From Schaalia dentiphila ATCC 17982 (lineage in GTDB: Bacteria > Actinomycetota > Actinomycetes > Actinomycetales > Actinomycetaceae), in the NCBI RefSeq assembly GCF_000154225.1, contig NZ_DS264586.1:836527-900526 (forward strand): a stretch of 64,000 nt of DNA, written 5' to 3'. Below the pieces are notes generated by a model. That model saw only the letters and a list, made by a program, of their open reading frames with translations, was not told the DNA's origin and searched no databases. Numbering within the stretch: the stretch's first letter is position 1; the number at the start of each line of letters is the position of its first letter. Shown piece after piece: positions 1 through 6,941 of the stretch. Both the position numbers and the translations under genes were made by a program.

Positions 1-339
1 GAGGTGTAAATCCTCAGCACCCCCGAGGAAGTTGTAGGGTTCGTTGTCGCTGGCAGCGGCGATACTGAAAGAGGCGGTGTCGCGCCCCATGGAGACTTCC
101 CCCCTGCTGCTCATTCGAACCTTTCGCCCGTCGGAGAGAATGCCGAGGAAAATGGATCGTTGCTTGTCGTATGGGGTGAGGTAGTATCGGCCGGTGCAGG
201 CCTCACCTGTGGATTGTTCTTTCCAGGGCCAGGCGTAGGCGATGTGTGCGTAGGTCCAGGGGATGACGAACGCCAGGACGAGGATGGCCACGACGACGGC
301 GCGGATGCGTGCGCGTGCGCGTGCAGGTGTGGTGCTCAT
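1..339 (-). CDS. Single-pass membrane protein, immunity-array paralogue 4 (partial, C-terminus outside window)
   Basis: The first 113 codons of a gene that runs off the left edge. I chose the ATG at 337-339, which gives a start MSTTPARARARIRAV. It is followed by one hydrophobic segment (about residues 15-33, ending IPWTYAHIAYAWPWK) that is almost identical in three neighbouring genes. After the membrane segment the residues EQSTGEACTGRYYLTPYDK match the 1413-1883 gene, so these two are the closest pair. The positive N-terminus predicts a cytoplasmic start and an outside C-terminal domain. It lies 39 bp downstream of the previous paralogue in the same operon. Its function is not known; placement behind a protease-type effector suggests an immunity protein (inference). 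Confidence 0.75.
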   Translation of the reverse strand, partial: MSTTPARARARIRAVVVAILVLAFVIPWTYAHIAYAWPWKEQSTGEACTGRYYLTPYDKQRSIFLGILSDGRKVRMSSRGEVSMGRDTASFSIAAASDNEPYNFLGGAEDLHL

Positions 340-378
340 GGGTGTGCTTCGGTGGTGATGGTGGTTGCCAGCATGCTG

Positions 379-852
379 TCAGAAGTAGGGGTTTACGGTA
401 AATGTCGGGTCCGGTGTGAAGCAGAATGTCGCTCCACCGGGATTGGGAGTGAACCAGACGATGCCGGAGTGGGCTTCCTTGAGGGTGAAGGTACCTACCC
501 CCGCGACGGTGGTGGACTCCCCGAGCTGCAGTTCTGGTACGTGAGCGATGTCGTTCACGTGGTTGCCTTCAATCGTGAATAGGGTGAAGCCTGCAGTCTC
601 AGCACCCATACTGATTTCTCCCCAGGCGTCAAGCCTGACCAACGAGTCGTTGGTCAGTGTTCCTAGGCGCGTCGCGTTCTGGTTAGGTTCTGCTCCTACC
701 AGGTACTGGCCCTGGCAGGTGATGCGGGTGCCCGTTTGGAATCGTTTCCAGGGCCAGGCGTAGGCGATGTGGGCGTAGGTCCAGGGGATGATGAATGCCA
801 GGACGAGGACGGCTACGACGATGGCGCGGATGCGTGCGGGTCTGATGCTCAT
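379..852 (-). CDS. Single-pass membrane protein, immunity-array paralogue 3
   Basis: 157 aa. It starts MSIRPARIRAIVV with a transmembrane segment at about residues 8-27, then about 125 residues predicted outside the cell. The N-terminal 35 residues and the C-terminal segment (FTLKEAHSGIVWFTPNPGG to the end) are nearly the same as in its neighbours, while the middle (about residues 40-105) differs. It has Cys residues in ITCQGQYLVG and ATFCFTPDP that recur in the paralogues and could form a disulfide. The family is not one I recognise. It is third in a tandem array behind the calpain-like effector, separated by about 30 bp from its neighbours, so it is probably co-transcribed. An immunity role is inferred from position only. 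Confidence 0.8.
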   Translation of the reverse strand: MSIRPARIRAIVVAVLVLAFIIPWTYAHIAYAWPWKRFQTGTRITCQGQYLVGAEPNQNATRLGTLTNDSLVRLDAWGEISMGAETAGFTLFTIEGNHVNDIAHVPELQLGESTTVAGVGTFTLKEAHSGIVWFTPNPGGATFCFTPDPTFTVNPYF

Positions 853-883
853 GGGTCGTGCTCCCTGGTGGAGATGGCCGGTG

Positions 884-1369
884 TTAGTGGCCTTGTTGTG
901 CGTAGTCGTAGACGGTGAAGGTGGGGTCTGGGTCGAAACAGAATGTCGCTCCGCCGGGGTTGGGGGTGAACCAGACGGTGCCGGAGTGGGCTTCCTTGAG
1001 GGTGAAGGTGCCGACCCCCTCGATGGTTGTAGATTCTCCTAGGTGGAGTTGTGGGGAGTGGGCAAAGTTGTCGATTTCATTCCCCCTCTGTGTAGCCAGG
1101 CCGAAGTCACCAGTTTCTACTCCCATGTTGATCTCACCTCCAGCAATAAAATCAACCGGTGCCCCGTCTGATAGATGCCCTAACAGTTCTGGTGGCTTGT
1201 TGGGAAAACCTCCCACCACGTATTGGCCGTCGCAGGAAATGAGGGTGCCTGTTTGGAATCGTTTCCAGGGCCAGGCGTAGGCGATGTGTGCGTAGGTCCA
1301 GGGGATGACGAACGCCAGGACGAGGATGGCCACGACGATGGCGTGGACGCGTGCGGGTCTGATGCTCAT
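884..1369 (-). CDS. Single-pass membrane protein, immunity-array paralogue 2
   Basis: 161 aa. The reading frame is open further upstream, but I chose the ATG at 1367-1369 because it gives the same start as the paralogues (MSIRPARVHAIVVAILVLAF) and the upstream part would overlap the previous gene in another frame. It has the same architecture: one N-terminal membrane segment, a variable central region, and a conserved C-terminal EAHSGTVWFTPNPGGATFCF. The sequence after the membrane segment (KRFQTGTLISCDGQYVVG) pairs it with the 379-852 paralogue. It is likely translated from the same polycistronic mRNA as the effector. Function unknown; candidate immunity protein. Confidence 0.8.
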   Translation of the reverse strand: MSIRPARVHAIVVAILVLAFVIPWTYAHIAYAWPWKRFQTGTLISCDGQYVVGGFPNKPPELLGHLSDGAPVDFIAGGEINMGVETGDFGLATQRGNEIDNFAHSPQLHLGESTTIEGVGTFTLKEAHSGTVWFTPNPGGATFCFDPDPTFTVYDYAQQGH

Positions 1370-1412
1370 GGGTGTGCTTCGGTGGTGATGGTGGTTGTCG
1401 TCCGTGAGTTTG

Positions 1413-1883
1413 TTATGGGAAGTCACGGAACGTGAATGTGGGATCTGGGTCAAAGCAGAATGTTGCTTTTCCTGGGTTGGGGGTGAACCAGACGATGTCG
1501 GAGTGTGCTTCCTTGAGGGTGAAGGTGCCGACCCCCTCGATGGTGGTAGTGTCGCCGAGGTGTAAATCCTCAGCACCCCCGAGGAAGTCGAAGTGGTCGT
1601 TGTCGTCGCGTGCCGATAGGCCGAAGGAGCCGATCTGGCGTCCCATGGAGACTTTTCCGGAAATACCGATGTAGACGAGGCGTCCGTCGGAGATGGTTCC
1701 CAGTTTCATGGATCGTTGCTTGTCGTATGGGGTGAGGTAGTATCGGCCGGTGCAGGCCTCACCTGTGGATTGTTCTTTCCAGGGCCAGGCGTAGGCGATG
1801 TGTGCGTAGGTCCAGGGGATGACGAACGCCAGGACGAGGATGGCCACGACGACGGCGCGGACGCGTGCGGGTCTGATGCTCAT
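1413..1883 (-). CDS. Single-pass membrane protein, immunity-array paralogue 1, coupled to the effector
   Basis: 156 aa, starting MSIRPARVRAVVVAILVLAF. Its ATG overlaps the stop codon of the upstream protease-like effector (ATGA at 1880-1883), so the two are translationally coupled. That is the usual arrangement for a toxin and its cognate immunity gene. The product has one N-terminal transmembrane helix and an outside domain of about 120 residues with the family's conserved C-terminus. The three downstream genes are copies with a diverged centre, as seen in arrays of orphan immunity genes. What it binds is not visible from the sequence. A secreted inhibitor-like domain acting on the calpain-type protease is the simplest hypothesis. 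Confidence 0.82.
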   Translation of the reverse strand: MSIRPARVRAVVVAILVLAFVIPWTYAHIAYAWPWKEQSTGEACTGRYYLTPYDKQRSMKLGTISDGRLVYIGISGKVSMGRQIGSFGLSARDDNDHFDFLGGAEDLHLGDTTTIEGVGTFTLKEAHSDIVWFTPNPGKATFCFDPDPTFTFRDFP

Positions 1884-3202
1884 GGGATTGTCCCAATCGT
1901 GATATCGCCGAAATTGGCGTAGAACTGCTCCCAGCTCATCGTGAAGGTTGCTCCCGTGCTCTTGCCAGTGTTACCGCTGCGATCGTTGTGTCCCCACGGG
2001 TTGATGAGGGTGACGCCGTTCTCGTCTGCCGCGGCCACCGTGTAGACGTGGCTGGAAGCGATCGTAATATTCTCTTGACTACCGTCGGCGGTGACATTCG
2101 CGTCTCCGGCGAATGGGCTGGACTCGGCGACAATGGGATGTCCCCACTTGATTGCATCAATGGTCCTATATCTGAGGTCTCCATGATTGAGACCAATGTT
2201 TGGGATGATGTTTCCCGGAGTGCCGGAGATGTTCTGCATAGTGATTGTGGATAAGCTCGCCGACGCTCCTCCGTGGGTGAGCCTGCCTTTCGTTCCCCCA
2301 GGGTGGGACTGAATGAAGGCTTTCTCGAAGATCGAAGCGAGATCTGCCTGGGGCGATTTCCCAGCTGTGTCGCCATACGCCATGACATCCTGGACGAACA
2401 CGCGCTTTTCGTTTCGCTCGTATCCCGGGAAATCCACGAAGTATCCGTCGATCTTTCCTTGCGCGTTGTAGTGCGGAGTAACCAGGCTCGCCAGGTATTT
2501 GCGGCCCTCCTCGGTCTGGTTATAGGCGTTCAGGGTGGACAGTAGGTGGCAGTCGCCGATGTGTCCCTGCTCAATGTTAAACAGTGGCTTCGACGGATCC
2601 TGCAGGCGCTTGTGGATGTCCTCGAGCTCCTGCTGCGACATCATGCGCGTGTCCCCAAGGTCAACATCGTCCAGTTTTCCATCGCCATCAATGTCGATGT
2701 GGTTGCGATCCTTGGGAGTGAAGTAGAGGGCTTCTCTTAAAGAGGCAGCGGTATTGAGGGCTTCGTCTGAGAGAGTAGCTGTAGCGTCGTCGTAACTAGC
2801 CTTCAGCTCCCTTAATTTCGCCTCGTAATCTTCCCGGTGAGCGATGCGATCGAGGAAGGGGAGTGCCCAAAATTCATCCCACAGGTCGTCTGCCTGCCCA
2901 CGGATGGAATCGACCTTCTGCTTCGCTTCTTCGAGCTTGAAGTAGTAACTCTTCAACGCATCTGCCGCTTGGAGGGTTCCGTCCTCCCAGTTGGCGAGTT
3001 CGGTCAGCTCATCGTTCTTGCTCCGTATGAAAGCCCTCTTTGCTTCCCCCTTCCAAGCTGTCAGGGTGGAGGCTAATTGGGAGATGTCGTTCCGGAGCGA
3101 TCGGACATCGCGTGATTGGTTGCGTAGTTCGTTCTGGCACGACCAGATAGATCCGAGATCGCCAGGAGGCTGAGGGAAGAGTACAGCGAATGGTGAATGC
3201 AT
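1880..3202 (-). CDS. Calpain-like cysteine protease effector with N-terminal WXG-type helical domain
   Basis: 440 aa, start ATG at 3200-3202 (MHSPFAVLFP). The frame is open upstream, but that part overlaps the ESAT-6-like gene. Residues 1-160 look alpha-helical, with a WKG turn at 50-52, as in WXG100/LXG-type secretion domains. Residues 170-181 (DIDGDGKLDDVD) form an EF-hand-like calcium loop. Residues 205-440 resemble a calpain (C2) catalytic core: QGHIGDCHLL puts the nucleophile at Cys218, SHVYTV gives His385 and INPWGHND gives Asn401. There is no signal peptide, which fits export by a type VII-like system with its small partner just upstream. Target and host/bacterial specificity are unknown. 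It could instead be an intracellular protease, but the operon context argues for a secreted toxin. Confidence 0.8.
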   Translation of the reverse strand: MHSPFAVLFPQPPGDLGSIWSCQNELRNQSRDVRSLRNDISQLASTLTAWKGEAKRAFIRSKNDELTELANWEDGTLQAADALKSYYFKLEEAKQKVDSIRGQADDLWDEFWALPFLDRIAHREDYEAKLRELKASYDDATATLSDEALNTAASLREALYFTPKDRNHIDIDGDGKLDDVDLGDTRMMSQQELEDIHKRLQDPSKPLFNIEQGHIGDCHLLSTLNAYNQTEEGRKYLASLVTPHYNAQGKIDGYFVDFPGYERNEKRVFVQDVMAYGDTAGKSPQADLASIFEKAFIQSHPGGTKGRLTHGGASASLSTITMQNISGTPGNIIPNIGLNHGDLRYRTIDAIKWGHPIVAESSPFAGDANVTADGSQENITIASSHVYTVAAADENGVTLINPWGHNDRSGNTGKSTGATFTMSWEQFYANFGDITIGTIP

Positions 3203-3215
3203 GGCAGACTCGTTT

Positions 3216-3515
3216 CTAGAGCTTGGAGAAAATGGACTTGAAGGTCTCGGCGATTTCGTCGTCCATGTCCTCGGTCGCCTGCGCCGTGTCGTGCAGCGCT
3301 CCCGAGGTCTTGTCCAGCCAACGTTGCGCCGCATCTATGTGTGCGTTGTACATGCCGGTGAAATAGATAAGTGCGGTGCCGACGGCAGCGTCGCCAGTGT
3401 CGACGGCGAAAGGGCTTGCCTTCTTGAGTTTGAACTCGGACATGTTGGCTGAGAGCTGGTGTACCGTGTCCGCTGCGGAGCGCACTCTTTCCGTGTCCAT
3501 TTGAAAATCGCTCAT
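3216..3515 (-). CDS. ESAT-6/WXG100-like small helical protein
   Basis: 99 aa, predicted two-helix hairpin (MSDFQMDTERVRSAADTVHQ...). Length and helical pattern match WXG100 proteins. The central turn lacks a clear W-x-G, and the C-terminal TEDMDDEIAETF resembles the tail of ESAT-6-like partners. A strong ribosome site (AAGGAGG, 5 bases before the ATG) precedes it. It lies 13 bp upstream of the calpain-like effector, so it is probably the chaperone or co-secretion partner that forms a complex with the effector's helical N-terminus. The secretion ATPase itself (EccC/EssC type) is not in this window. Family assignment is by size, helix pattern and context. Confidence 0.75.
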   Translation of the reverse strand: MSDFQMDTERVRSAADTVHQLSANMSEFKLKKASPFAVDTGDAAVGTALIYFTGMYNAHIDAAQRWLDKTSGALHDTAQATEDMDDEIAETFKSIFSKL

Positions 3516-3548
3516 GGCATCCTCCTTGATGTCGTGCTTAACAGATGG

Positions 3549-3577
3549 ACTTTAGTGGGGGAGAGCACAAAATGCAA
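3549..3577 (-). promoter_or_regulatory. Promoter of the effector operon
   Basis: On the minus strand, TTGCAT (3572-3577) and TAAAGT (3549-3554) are 17 bp apart. Transcription would start about 25 bases upstream of the ESAT-6-like gene, leaving room for its AAGGAGG site. Confidence 0.5.
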
Positions 3578-3990
3578 ATCTCGGGTAAAGGGACGATGGG
3601 TGTTGCTGCGCTGCCCAGCTGGACATCAGACCGTGGCGCCTCCTGTTGATCCGTTCAGCGTGCGCGCTGTGCTCAGGACGTTACCTTCGGTCCTTCCGTA
3701 GCCCTAGGTGTCAGAGCCTCACTGTTAAACGCCGTGGTGACCGACGCCGGGGGTGGTGTGGGGGTTTTGCGCCATTAGAAGCGCTGTGTCGGCGTGTCGC
3801 CGGCGTGTCGCACCCTTGCATGGCGCAATTCCCCCCGTCGAGGGACCTGTCTGTGTTTTGGCCAATCCCGGGGGATGTGAGCTGCTGAAGCCGAGAGCAG
3901 GGGGTGGTGCCGCAAGGATGGGAGCACGGGAAACGGCGCTACAGGGATAAGAGAAACAAAGAAGCCAAGACGCAAAGAAGCTAAGAAAGC
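3578..3990. other. Intergenic stretch without genes
   Basis: No convincing coding sequence. It contains one copy of a dispersed element of about 80 bp (3758-3840, listed separately) and ends at a terminator for the next minus-strand gene. Open frames here lack ribosome sites and have no recognisable domains. Confidence 0.6.
3758..3840. repeat. Dispersed ~80-bp intergenic element, copy 1 of 3
   Basis: Begins GTGGGGGTTTTGCGCCATT and ends CATGGCGCAATTCCCCCC, so the ends are imperfect inverted repeats. The middle contains CGTGTCGCCGGCGTGTCG. The same sequence, with changes, occurs at 16325-16403 and 58691-58773. It can fold into a hairpin and resembles a REP or MITE-like element. No coding capacity. 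Confidence 0.8.
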
Positions 3991-4025
3991 AACGAAAAAG
4001 CGTGACACCTCTGCGGTGTCACGCT
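3990..4025 (-). terminator. Rho-independent terminator of the 72-aa membrane protein gene
   Basis: Perfect 11-bp stem AGCGTGACACC / GGTGTCACGCT (3999-4009, 4015-4025) with a 5-base loop, followed on the minus strand by a run of T. Confidence 0.85.
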
Positions 4026-4067
4026 GGCGGGGGTGGGGCGCGTGTCGTTCACGCGCCCCGCATAGGC

Positions 4068-4286
4068 TCAGGCGCGAGTGTGAGCGATCGAGAGAAGAGC
4101 GGGGGAAACGATCAGGGCGGTCAGAGCGATGACGATCGCGAAGACGACCGACGCGACGGAAGCAACCTGAAGGGCAGCGAACACGCCGAGGCCCGCGAGG
4201 ACAACGATCAGGGCGATGAGAACGGAAGCCGAGGCGGTGGCCTGGGACATGGTGGGGGCGGTTTCAGCCTTGACGATCTGGTTCAT
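4068..4286 (-). CDS. Small hydrophobic two-helix membrane protein
   Basis: 72 aa, start ATG at 4284-4286 behind AAGGAG (6-base spacing). Residues 1-20 are polar (MNQIVKAETAPTMSQATASA) and the rest is two long hydrophobic helices (about 22-42 and 44-66) of mainly Ala, Val, Leu and Ile, ending AHTRA. I do not recognise the family. Size and composition would fit a membrane-active peptide, a small stress protein or a phage-type holin, none of which can be shown. The frame is open upstream to an ATG at 4424, but the ribosome site supports the shorter form. A terminator-like hairpin precedes the gene and a strong terminator follows it, so it is probably monocistronic and possibly attenuated. Confidence 0.65.
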   Translation of the reverse strand: MNQIVKAETAPTMSQATASASVLIALIVVLAGLGVFAALQVASVASVVFAIVIALTALIVSPALLSIAHTRA

Positions 4287-4392
4287 GGGGTTCTCCTTAT
4301 GAGTGTCTCCGCGCGGAAGCACGAAGCGCGCCCCGCACGCCAGCGTGTTTGTGAACCTGTTGGTCCGTGCCGCCCGGGTGGGCGACGGCATC

Positions 4393-4439
4393 AAAAAAGG
4401 GGGCTGACTCGTGGTCGCCCCCATTGGTGCAGCACCAAT
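4393..4439 (-). terminator. Attenuator-like leader hairpin with upstream palindrome
   Basis: On the minus strand, a 17-bp palindrome (ATTGGTGC-A-GCACCAAT, 4423-4439) is followed by a GGGGGC/GCCCCC hairpin (4399-4422) and six T residues. This is a terminator shape about 105 bases before the 72-aa protein start, with no complete gene between, so it may abort or regulate the leader transcript. Confidence 0.5.
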
Positions 4440-4583
4440 TCTACGCGGATTCCACCGCTCGGTCTATACCGCACAAGCCCTTGTAAGGCATGGCACAGCC
4501 ATTGCAAAAAGCTATTAAAGCATTGTTTTATCAACGAAAAAGACATGCATGAAGATCAGTGGAGAACATGTTACTTCGTGCAA

Positions 4584-4616
4584 GTGTGCCCGAGTGGGGA
4601 CTCCACCCGGGCACAC
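4584..4616 (-). terminator. Terminator hairpin after the cold-shock gene
   Basis: GTGTGCCCG (4584-4592) pairs with CGGGCACAC (4608-4616), directly after the cold-shock stop codon on the minus strand. There is no long T-run, so it may be intrinsic-weak. Confidence 0.6.
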
Positions 4617-4620
4617 AGTG

Positions 4621-4830
4621 TCACTCGGCTCGTGCCACATTCATAGCTTGGAGGCCCTTTGGTCCTTCAATCGCCTCATATTCGACCTTCTCGCCCTCTA
4701 GAAGAGTACGGCGCCCAGATTGGCCGATGATGTTTGAATAGTGCACGAAGACGTCGCCGGATTCGTCATCAGGAGTGATGAATCCGAAGCCTTTGGCGTC
4801 GTTGAACCACTTGATGGTCCCGGTAGCCAT
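4621..4830 (-). CDS. cspA: Cold-shock protein (CSD, single-stranded nucleic acid chaperone)
   Basis: 69 aa, one cold-shock domain spanning the whole protein. RNP1 appears as KGFGFI (residues 13-18) and RNP2 as VFVHYS (27-32); the start [15 protein letters not shown] is typical of actinobacterial CspA. These proteins bind single-stranded RNA and DNA and prevent secondary structure during cold or growth transitions. GGAGG lies 5 bases before the ATG. A hairpin follows the stop. Long 5' leaders usually regulate csp genes; the 200-bp gap upstream could hold one, but I see no specific structure. Length and motifs are complete. Confidence 0.95.
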   Translation of the reverse strand: MATGTIKWFNDAKGFGFITPDDESGDVFVHYSNIIGQSGRRTLLEGEKVEYEAIEGPKGLQAMNVARAE

Positions 4831-5028
4831 GGGCCCTCCTTCGTGTTCGCCCCAACGCTGGGGCACCGTTCGGCCCCGTCTGCGGAGTCGACATGGTCCC
4901 GTTGCCCCTGCCCGGCATCGATGCCCCCGGACTGGGCGTGCGGAATCACAGTCATACGGTACCGCACTCGCGGCGAAAATGTGGCTGACCTGCACAATCG
5001 TGACGAAGTAGTTTTCCGCGTGACGGCG

Positions 5029-5829
5029 CTACTTATCTCCACTCAGTCGAACTGGGACGATCGCCTGCACGTCCTCTCCCTCGAAGGCGACGCTCCCGAT
5101 CGCCACGTCCACGCCAAAGACGCGCGCGAGGGTGTCCGCATTCATGACGGAGGATGCCGGGCCGACCACGGCCTCGTGAGTGGAGGAGAAGAGCGCGACC
5201 TGGTCCGCGACGCGCAGGGCGTGTGCCGGGTAGTGCGTGTTCATGATGACGGCGAGGCCTCGGTCCCTCACAAGGCGCTCGAGGAGCCCCAGGACGATCA
5301 GCTGGTTGCGGAAATCGAGGCCGGTCTCCGGCTCGTCAAGTACGAGGACGCGCGGGTCGGCGACGAGGGCGCGGGCGATGAGGATCATCTGAAACTGGCC
5401 GCCCGACATGGTCGCGCAGGGCATCTCGGCCAGGTGGGAGGCACCCACCTCGTCGAGGACGTCGCGGGCCATGCGTTCCTCGCGCGCTCCGGGCTGTGTG
5501 AGGGTGCGCATGTGCGGGGCGCGCCCGACCGTCACCATCTCGAGGCCGGTGAGCGCCACGTTCGATGCGTTGCGGGCCTGCGGCACGTAGGACAGGACGC
5601 GGCCCAGCGCGCGGGTCGACATCGACGAAATGGGGGTGCCGTCGATGAGTGTGCGCCCGCTGTCCCACTTCTGCAGGCCGATCATGGTGCGCAGCAGCGT
5701 CGTCTTGCCGGCGCCGTTCGGACCCAGGATGGCCAGGAGCGAGCGCTCGGGCACCTCGAAGGACACGTTCGTCAGGATTGGGGAGGGTGCGCCCGGATAG
5801 GTGAAGGTCGCGTTTTCGATGCTGATCAT
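5029..5829 (-). CDS. Iron/siderophore ABC transporter ATP-binding protein (FecE/FepC type)
   Basis: 266 aa. Walker A GPNGAGKTT (about 38-46), signature MSGGQ and Walker B VLVLDEPE are all present, with the length usual for FecE/FhuC/BtuD-type ATPases. The start ATG overlaps the permease stop (ATGA at 5826-5829), so the two are coupled. The open frame extends much further upstream, but that part lies over the permease in another frame. It powers the importer formed with the FecCD permease and the lipoprotein upstream. The substrate is probably a ferric siderophore, haem or cobalamin; the sequence alone does not separate these. Confidence 0.9.
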   Translation of the reverse strand: MISIENATFTYPGAPSPILTNVSFEVPERSLLAILGPNGAGKTTLLRTMIGLQKWDSGRTLIDGTPISSMSTRALGRVLSYVPQARNASNVALTGLEMVTVGRAPHMRTLTQPGAREERMARDVLDEVGASHLAEMPCATMSGGQFQMILIARALVADPRVLVLDEPETGLDFRNQLIVLGLLERLVRDRGLAVIMNTHYPAHALRVADQVALFSSTHEAVVGPASSVMNADTLARVFGVDVAIGSVAFEGEDVQAIVPVRLSGDK

Positions 5830-6854
5830 CGCGCTCCTCCCGTTCGGCGCAGCAGCACGATAAAGAAGGGGGCACCGATGATGGCCGTCAGGATCGAAAT
5901 GGGGATCTCCGAGGCCGACAGGGAACGCGCGAGCGTGTCGATGACGATCATGAGCGCCGACCCGAGTAGCAGCGACACGGGGATCACCGCGCGGTTGTTC
6001 TGTCCGCACAGCATGCGCGCGCAGTGCGGTACGAGCAGGCCGACCCAGCCGACCTGGCCGCACATCGAAATGACCGAGGCCGTGATGACTGTCGACGCGA
6101 CGATGAGGATCGCGCGCATGAGGGAGACGTTGACGCCGGCGGAGCGGGCCTCGTCCTCTGAGAGGGAGAGGATGTTGAGCTGCCAGCGCAGCGCCACGAT
6201 GACGATGACGCCCGCGATGATGAAGGGGGCGCCCAGCGCGATCTGGTGGTAGGTGACCGCGGCGAGCGAGCCCATCAGCCAGTAGGTGATCTCGGGAAGC
6301 TGGCTCGTCGGGTCGGCCGTCAGCTTGAGGAGCGAGAGGACAGCGTTCGCCAGGGCGGAGACGATGACGCCGCCGAGCACGAGCGTGATGACGTTGAAGG
6401 CGCCCGTGCGAGTGCGTGAAATCGCCGTCGTGAATGCCATCGTCGCCAGTCCCGCGACGAGCGCCGCGGCCTGCACTCCGATCAGGTTCCAGTCCAGCAA
6501 CAGGGCGATGACCGCGCCGACGCACGTGCCCGCCGCGACGCCCAGGGTGTCCGGTGTGGCCAGGGGGTTGGAGAAGAGCGACTGGAACGAGGCGCCGGCA
6601 ACCGACAGGCCCCCGCCGATCAGGATCGCCACGATGATGCGCGGCGCTCGCAGGTCAAACACGACCGAGTTGACGCGCGGGGGCACCGCCGGGCCACCCC
6701 AGAACCGCGCGCGCACCGCCGCGACCACGTCCTCCAGGGACACGGAAAAACGGCCGATGAGCATGGCTGCCGCCGCGCACACGACGATGAGGGCGATCAG
6801 CGTGGGGACCACCCACACACGCAGCCGCCCGTTCCTGGTCAGCACAGACTTCAT
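5826..6854 (-). CDS. FecCD-family ABC transporter permease
   Basis: 342 aa with about ten hydrophobic segments, the size and pattern of FecCD/BtuC permeases. Family features include RAPRIIVAILIGGGLSVAG near residue 70 and a GWVGLLVPHCARM stretch near 270. The start ATG at 6852-6854 (MKSVLTRNGR) has a GGAGAGGA ribosome site; an upstream in-frame ATG lacks one. It is the only permease gene, so a homodimer is expected, as in BtuCD. It lies between the substrate-binding lipoprotein, from which a strong hairpin separates it, and the ATPase, with which it overlaps by 4 bases. Confidence 0.92.
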   Translation of the reverse strand: MKSVLTRNGRLRVWVVPTLIALIVVCAAAAMLIGRFSVSLEDVVAAVRARFWGGPAVPPRVNSVVFDLRAPRIIVAILIGGGLSVAGASFQSLFSNPLATPDTLGVAAGTCVGAVIALLLDWNLIGVQAAALVAGLATMAFTTAISRTRTGAFNVITLVLGGVIVSALANAVLSLLKLTADPTSQLPEITYWLMGSLAAVTYHQIALGAPFIIAGVIVIVALRWQLNILSLSEDEARSAGVNVSLMRAILIVASTVITASVISMCGQVGWVGLLVPHCARMLCGQNNRAVIPVSLLLGSALMIVIDTLARSLSASEIPISILTAIIGAPFFIVLLRRTGGAR

Positions 6855-6899
6855 GATGTCCTCTCCCCGACGCGCGCCGGGAGTAAAGCGCATAAGGGA

Positions 6900-6934
6900 C
6901 CCCGGCCTCGTCGATAGGGGAGACGAGGCCGGGG
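6900..6934 (-). terminator. Intercistronic hairpin between binding protein and permease genes
   Basis: Perfect 13-bp stem CCCCGGCCTCGTC / GACGAGGCCGGGG with a 9-base loop, just after the binding-protein stop. It lies inside the operon, so it may stop most transcripts or protect the 3' end, giving more binding protein than permease. The stem motif recurs in other intergenic regions of this window. Confidence 0.75.
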
Positions 6935-6941
6935 CCGGGTA

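Noticed and set aside
884..1576. 230-codon version of immunity paralogue 2 starting at 1576
   Set aside because: The extra 69 codons overlap the preceding paralogue and give His/Ser/Arg-rich sequence; the ATG at 1369 matches the family start.
4741..6252. 503-codon open frame on the plus strand
   Set aside because: It lies antisense to the cold-shock, ATPase and permease genes, which have full motifs; the product is His/Arg/Gly-rich low complexity, a shadow of GC-rich codons.
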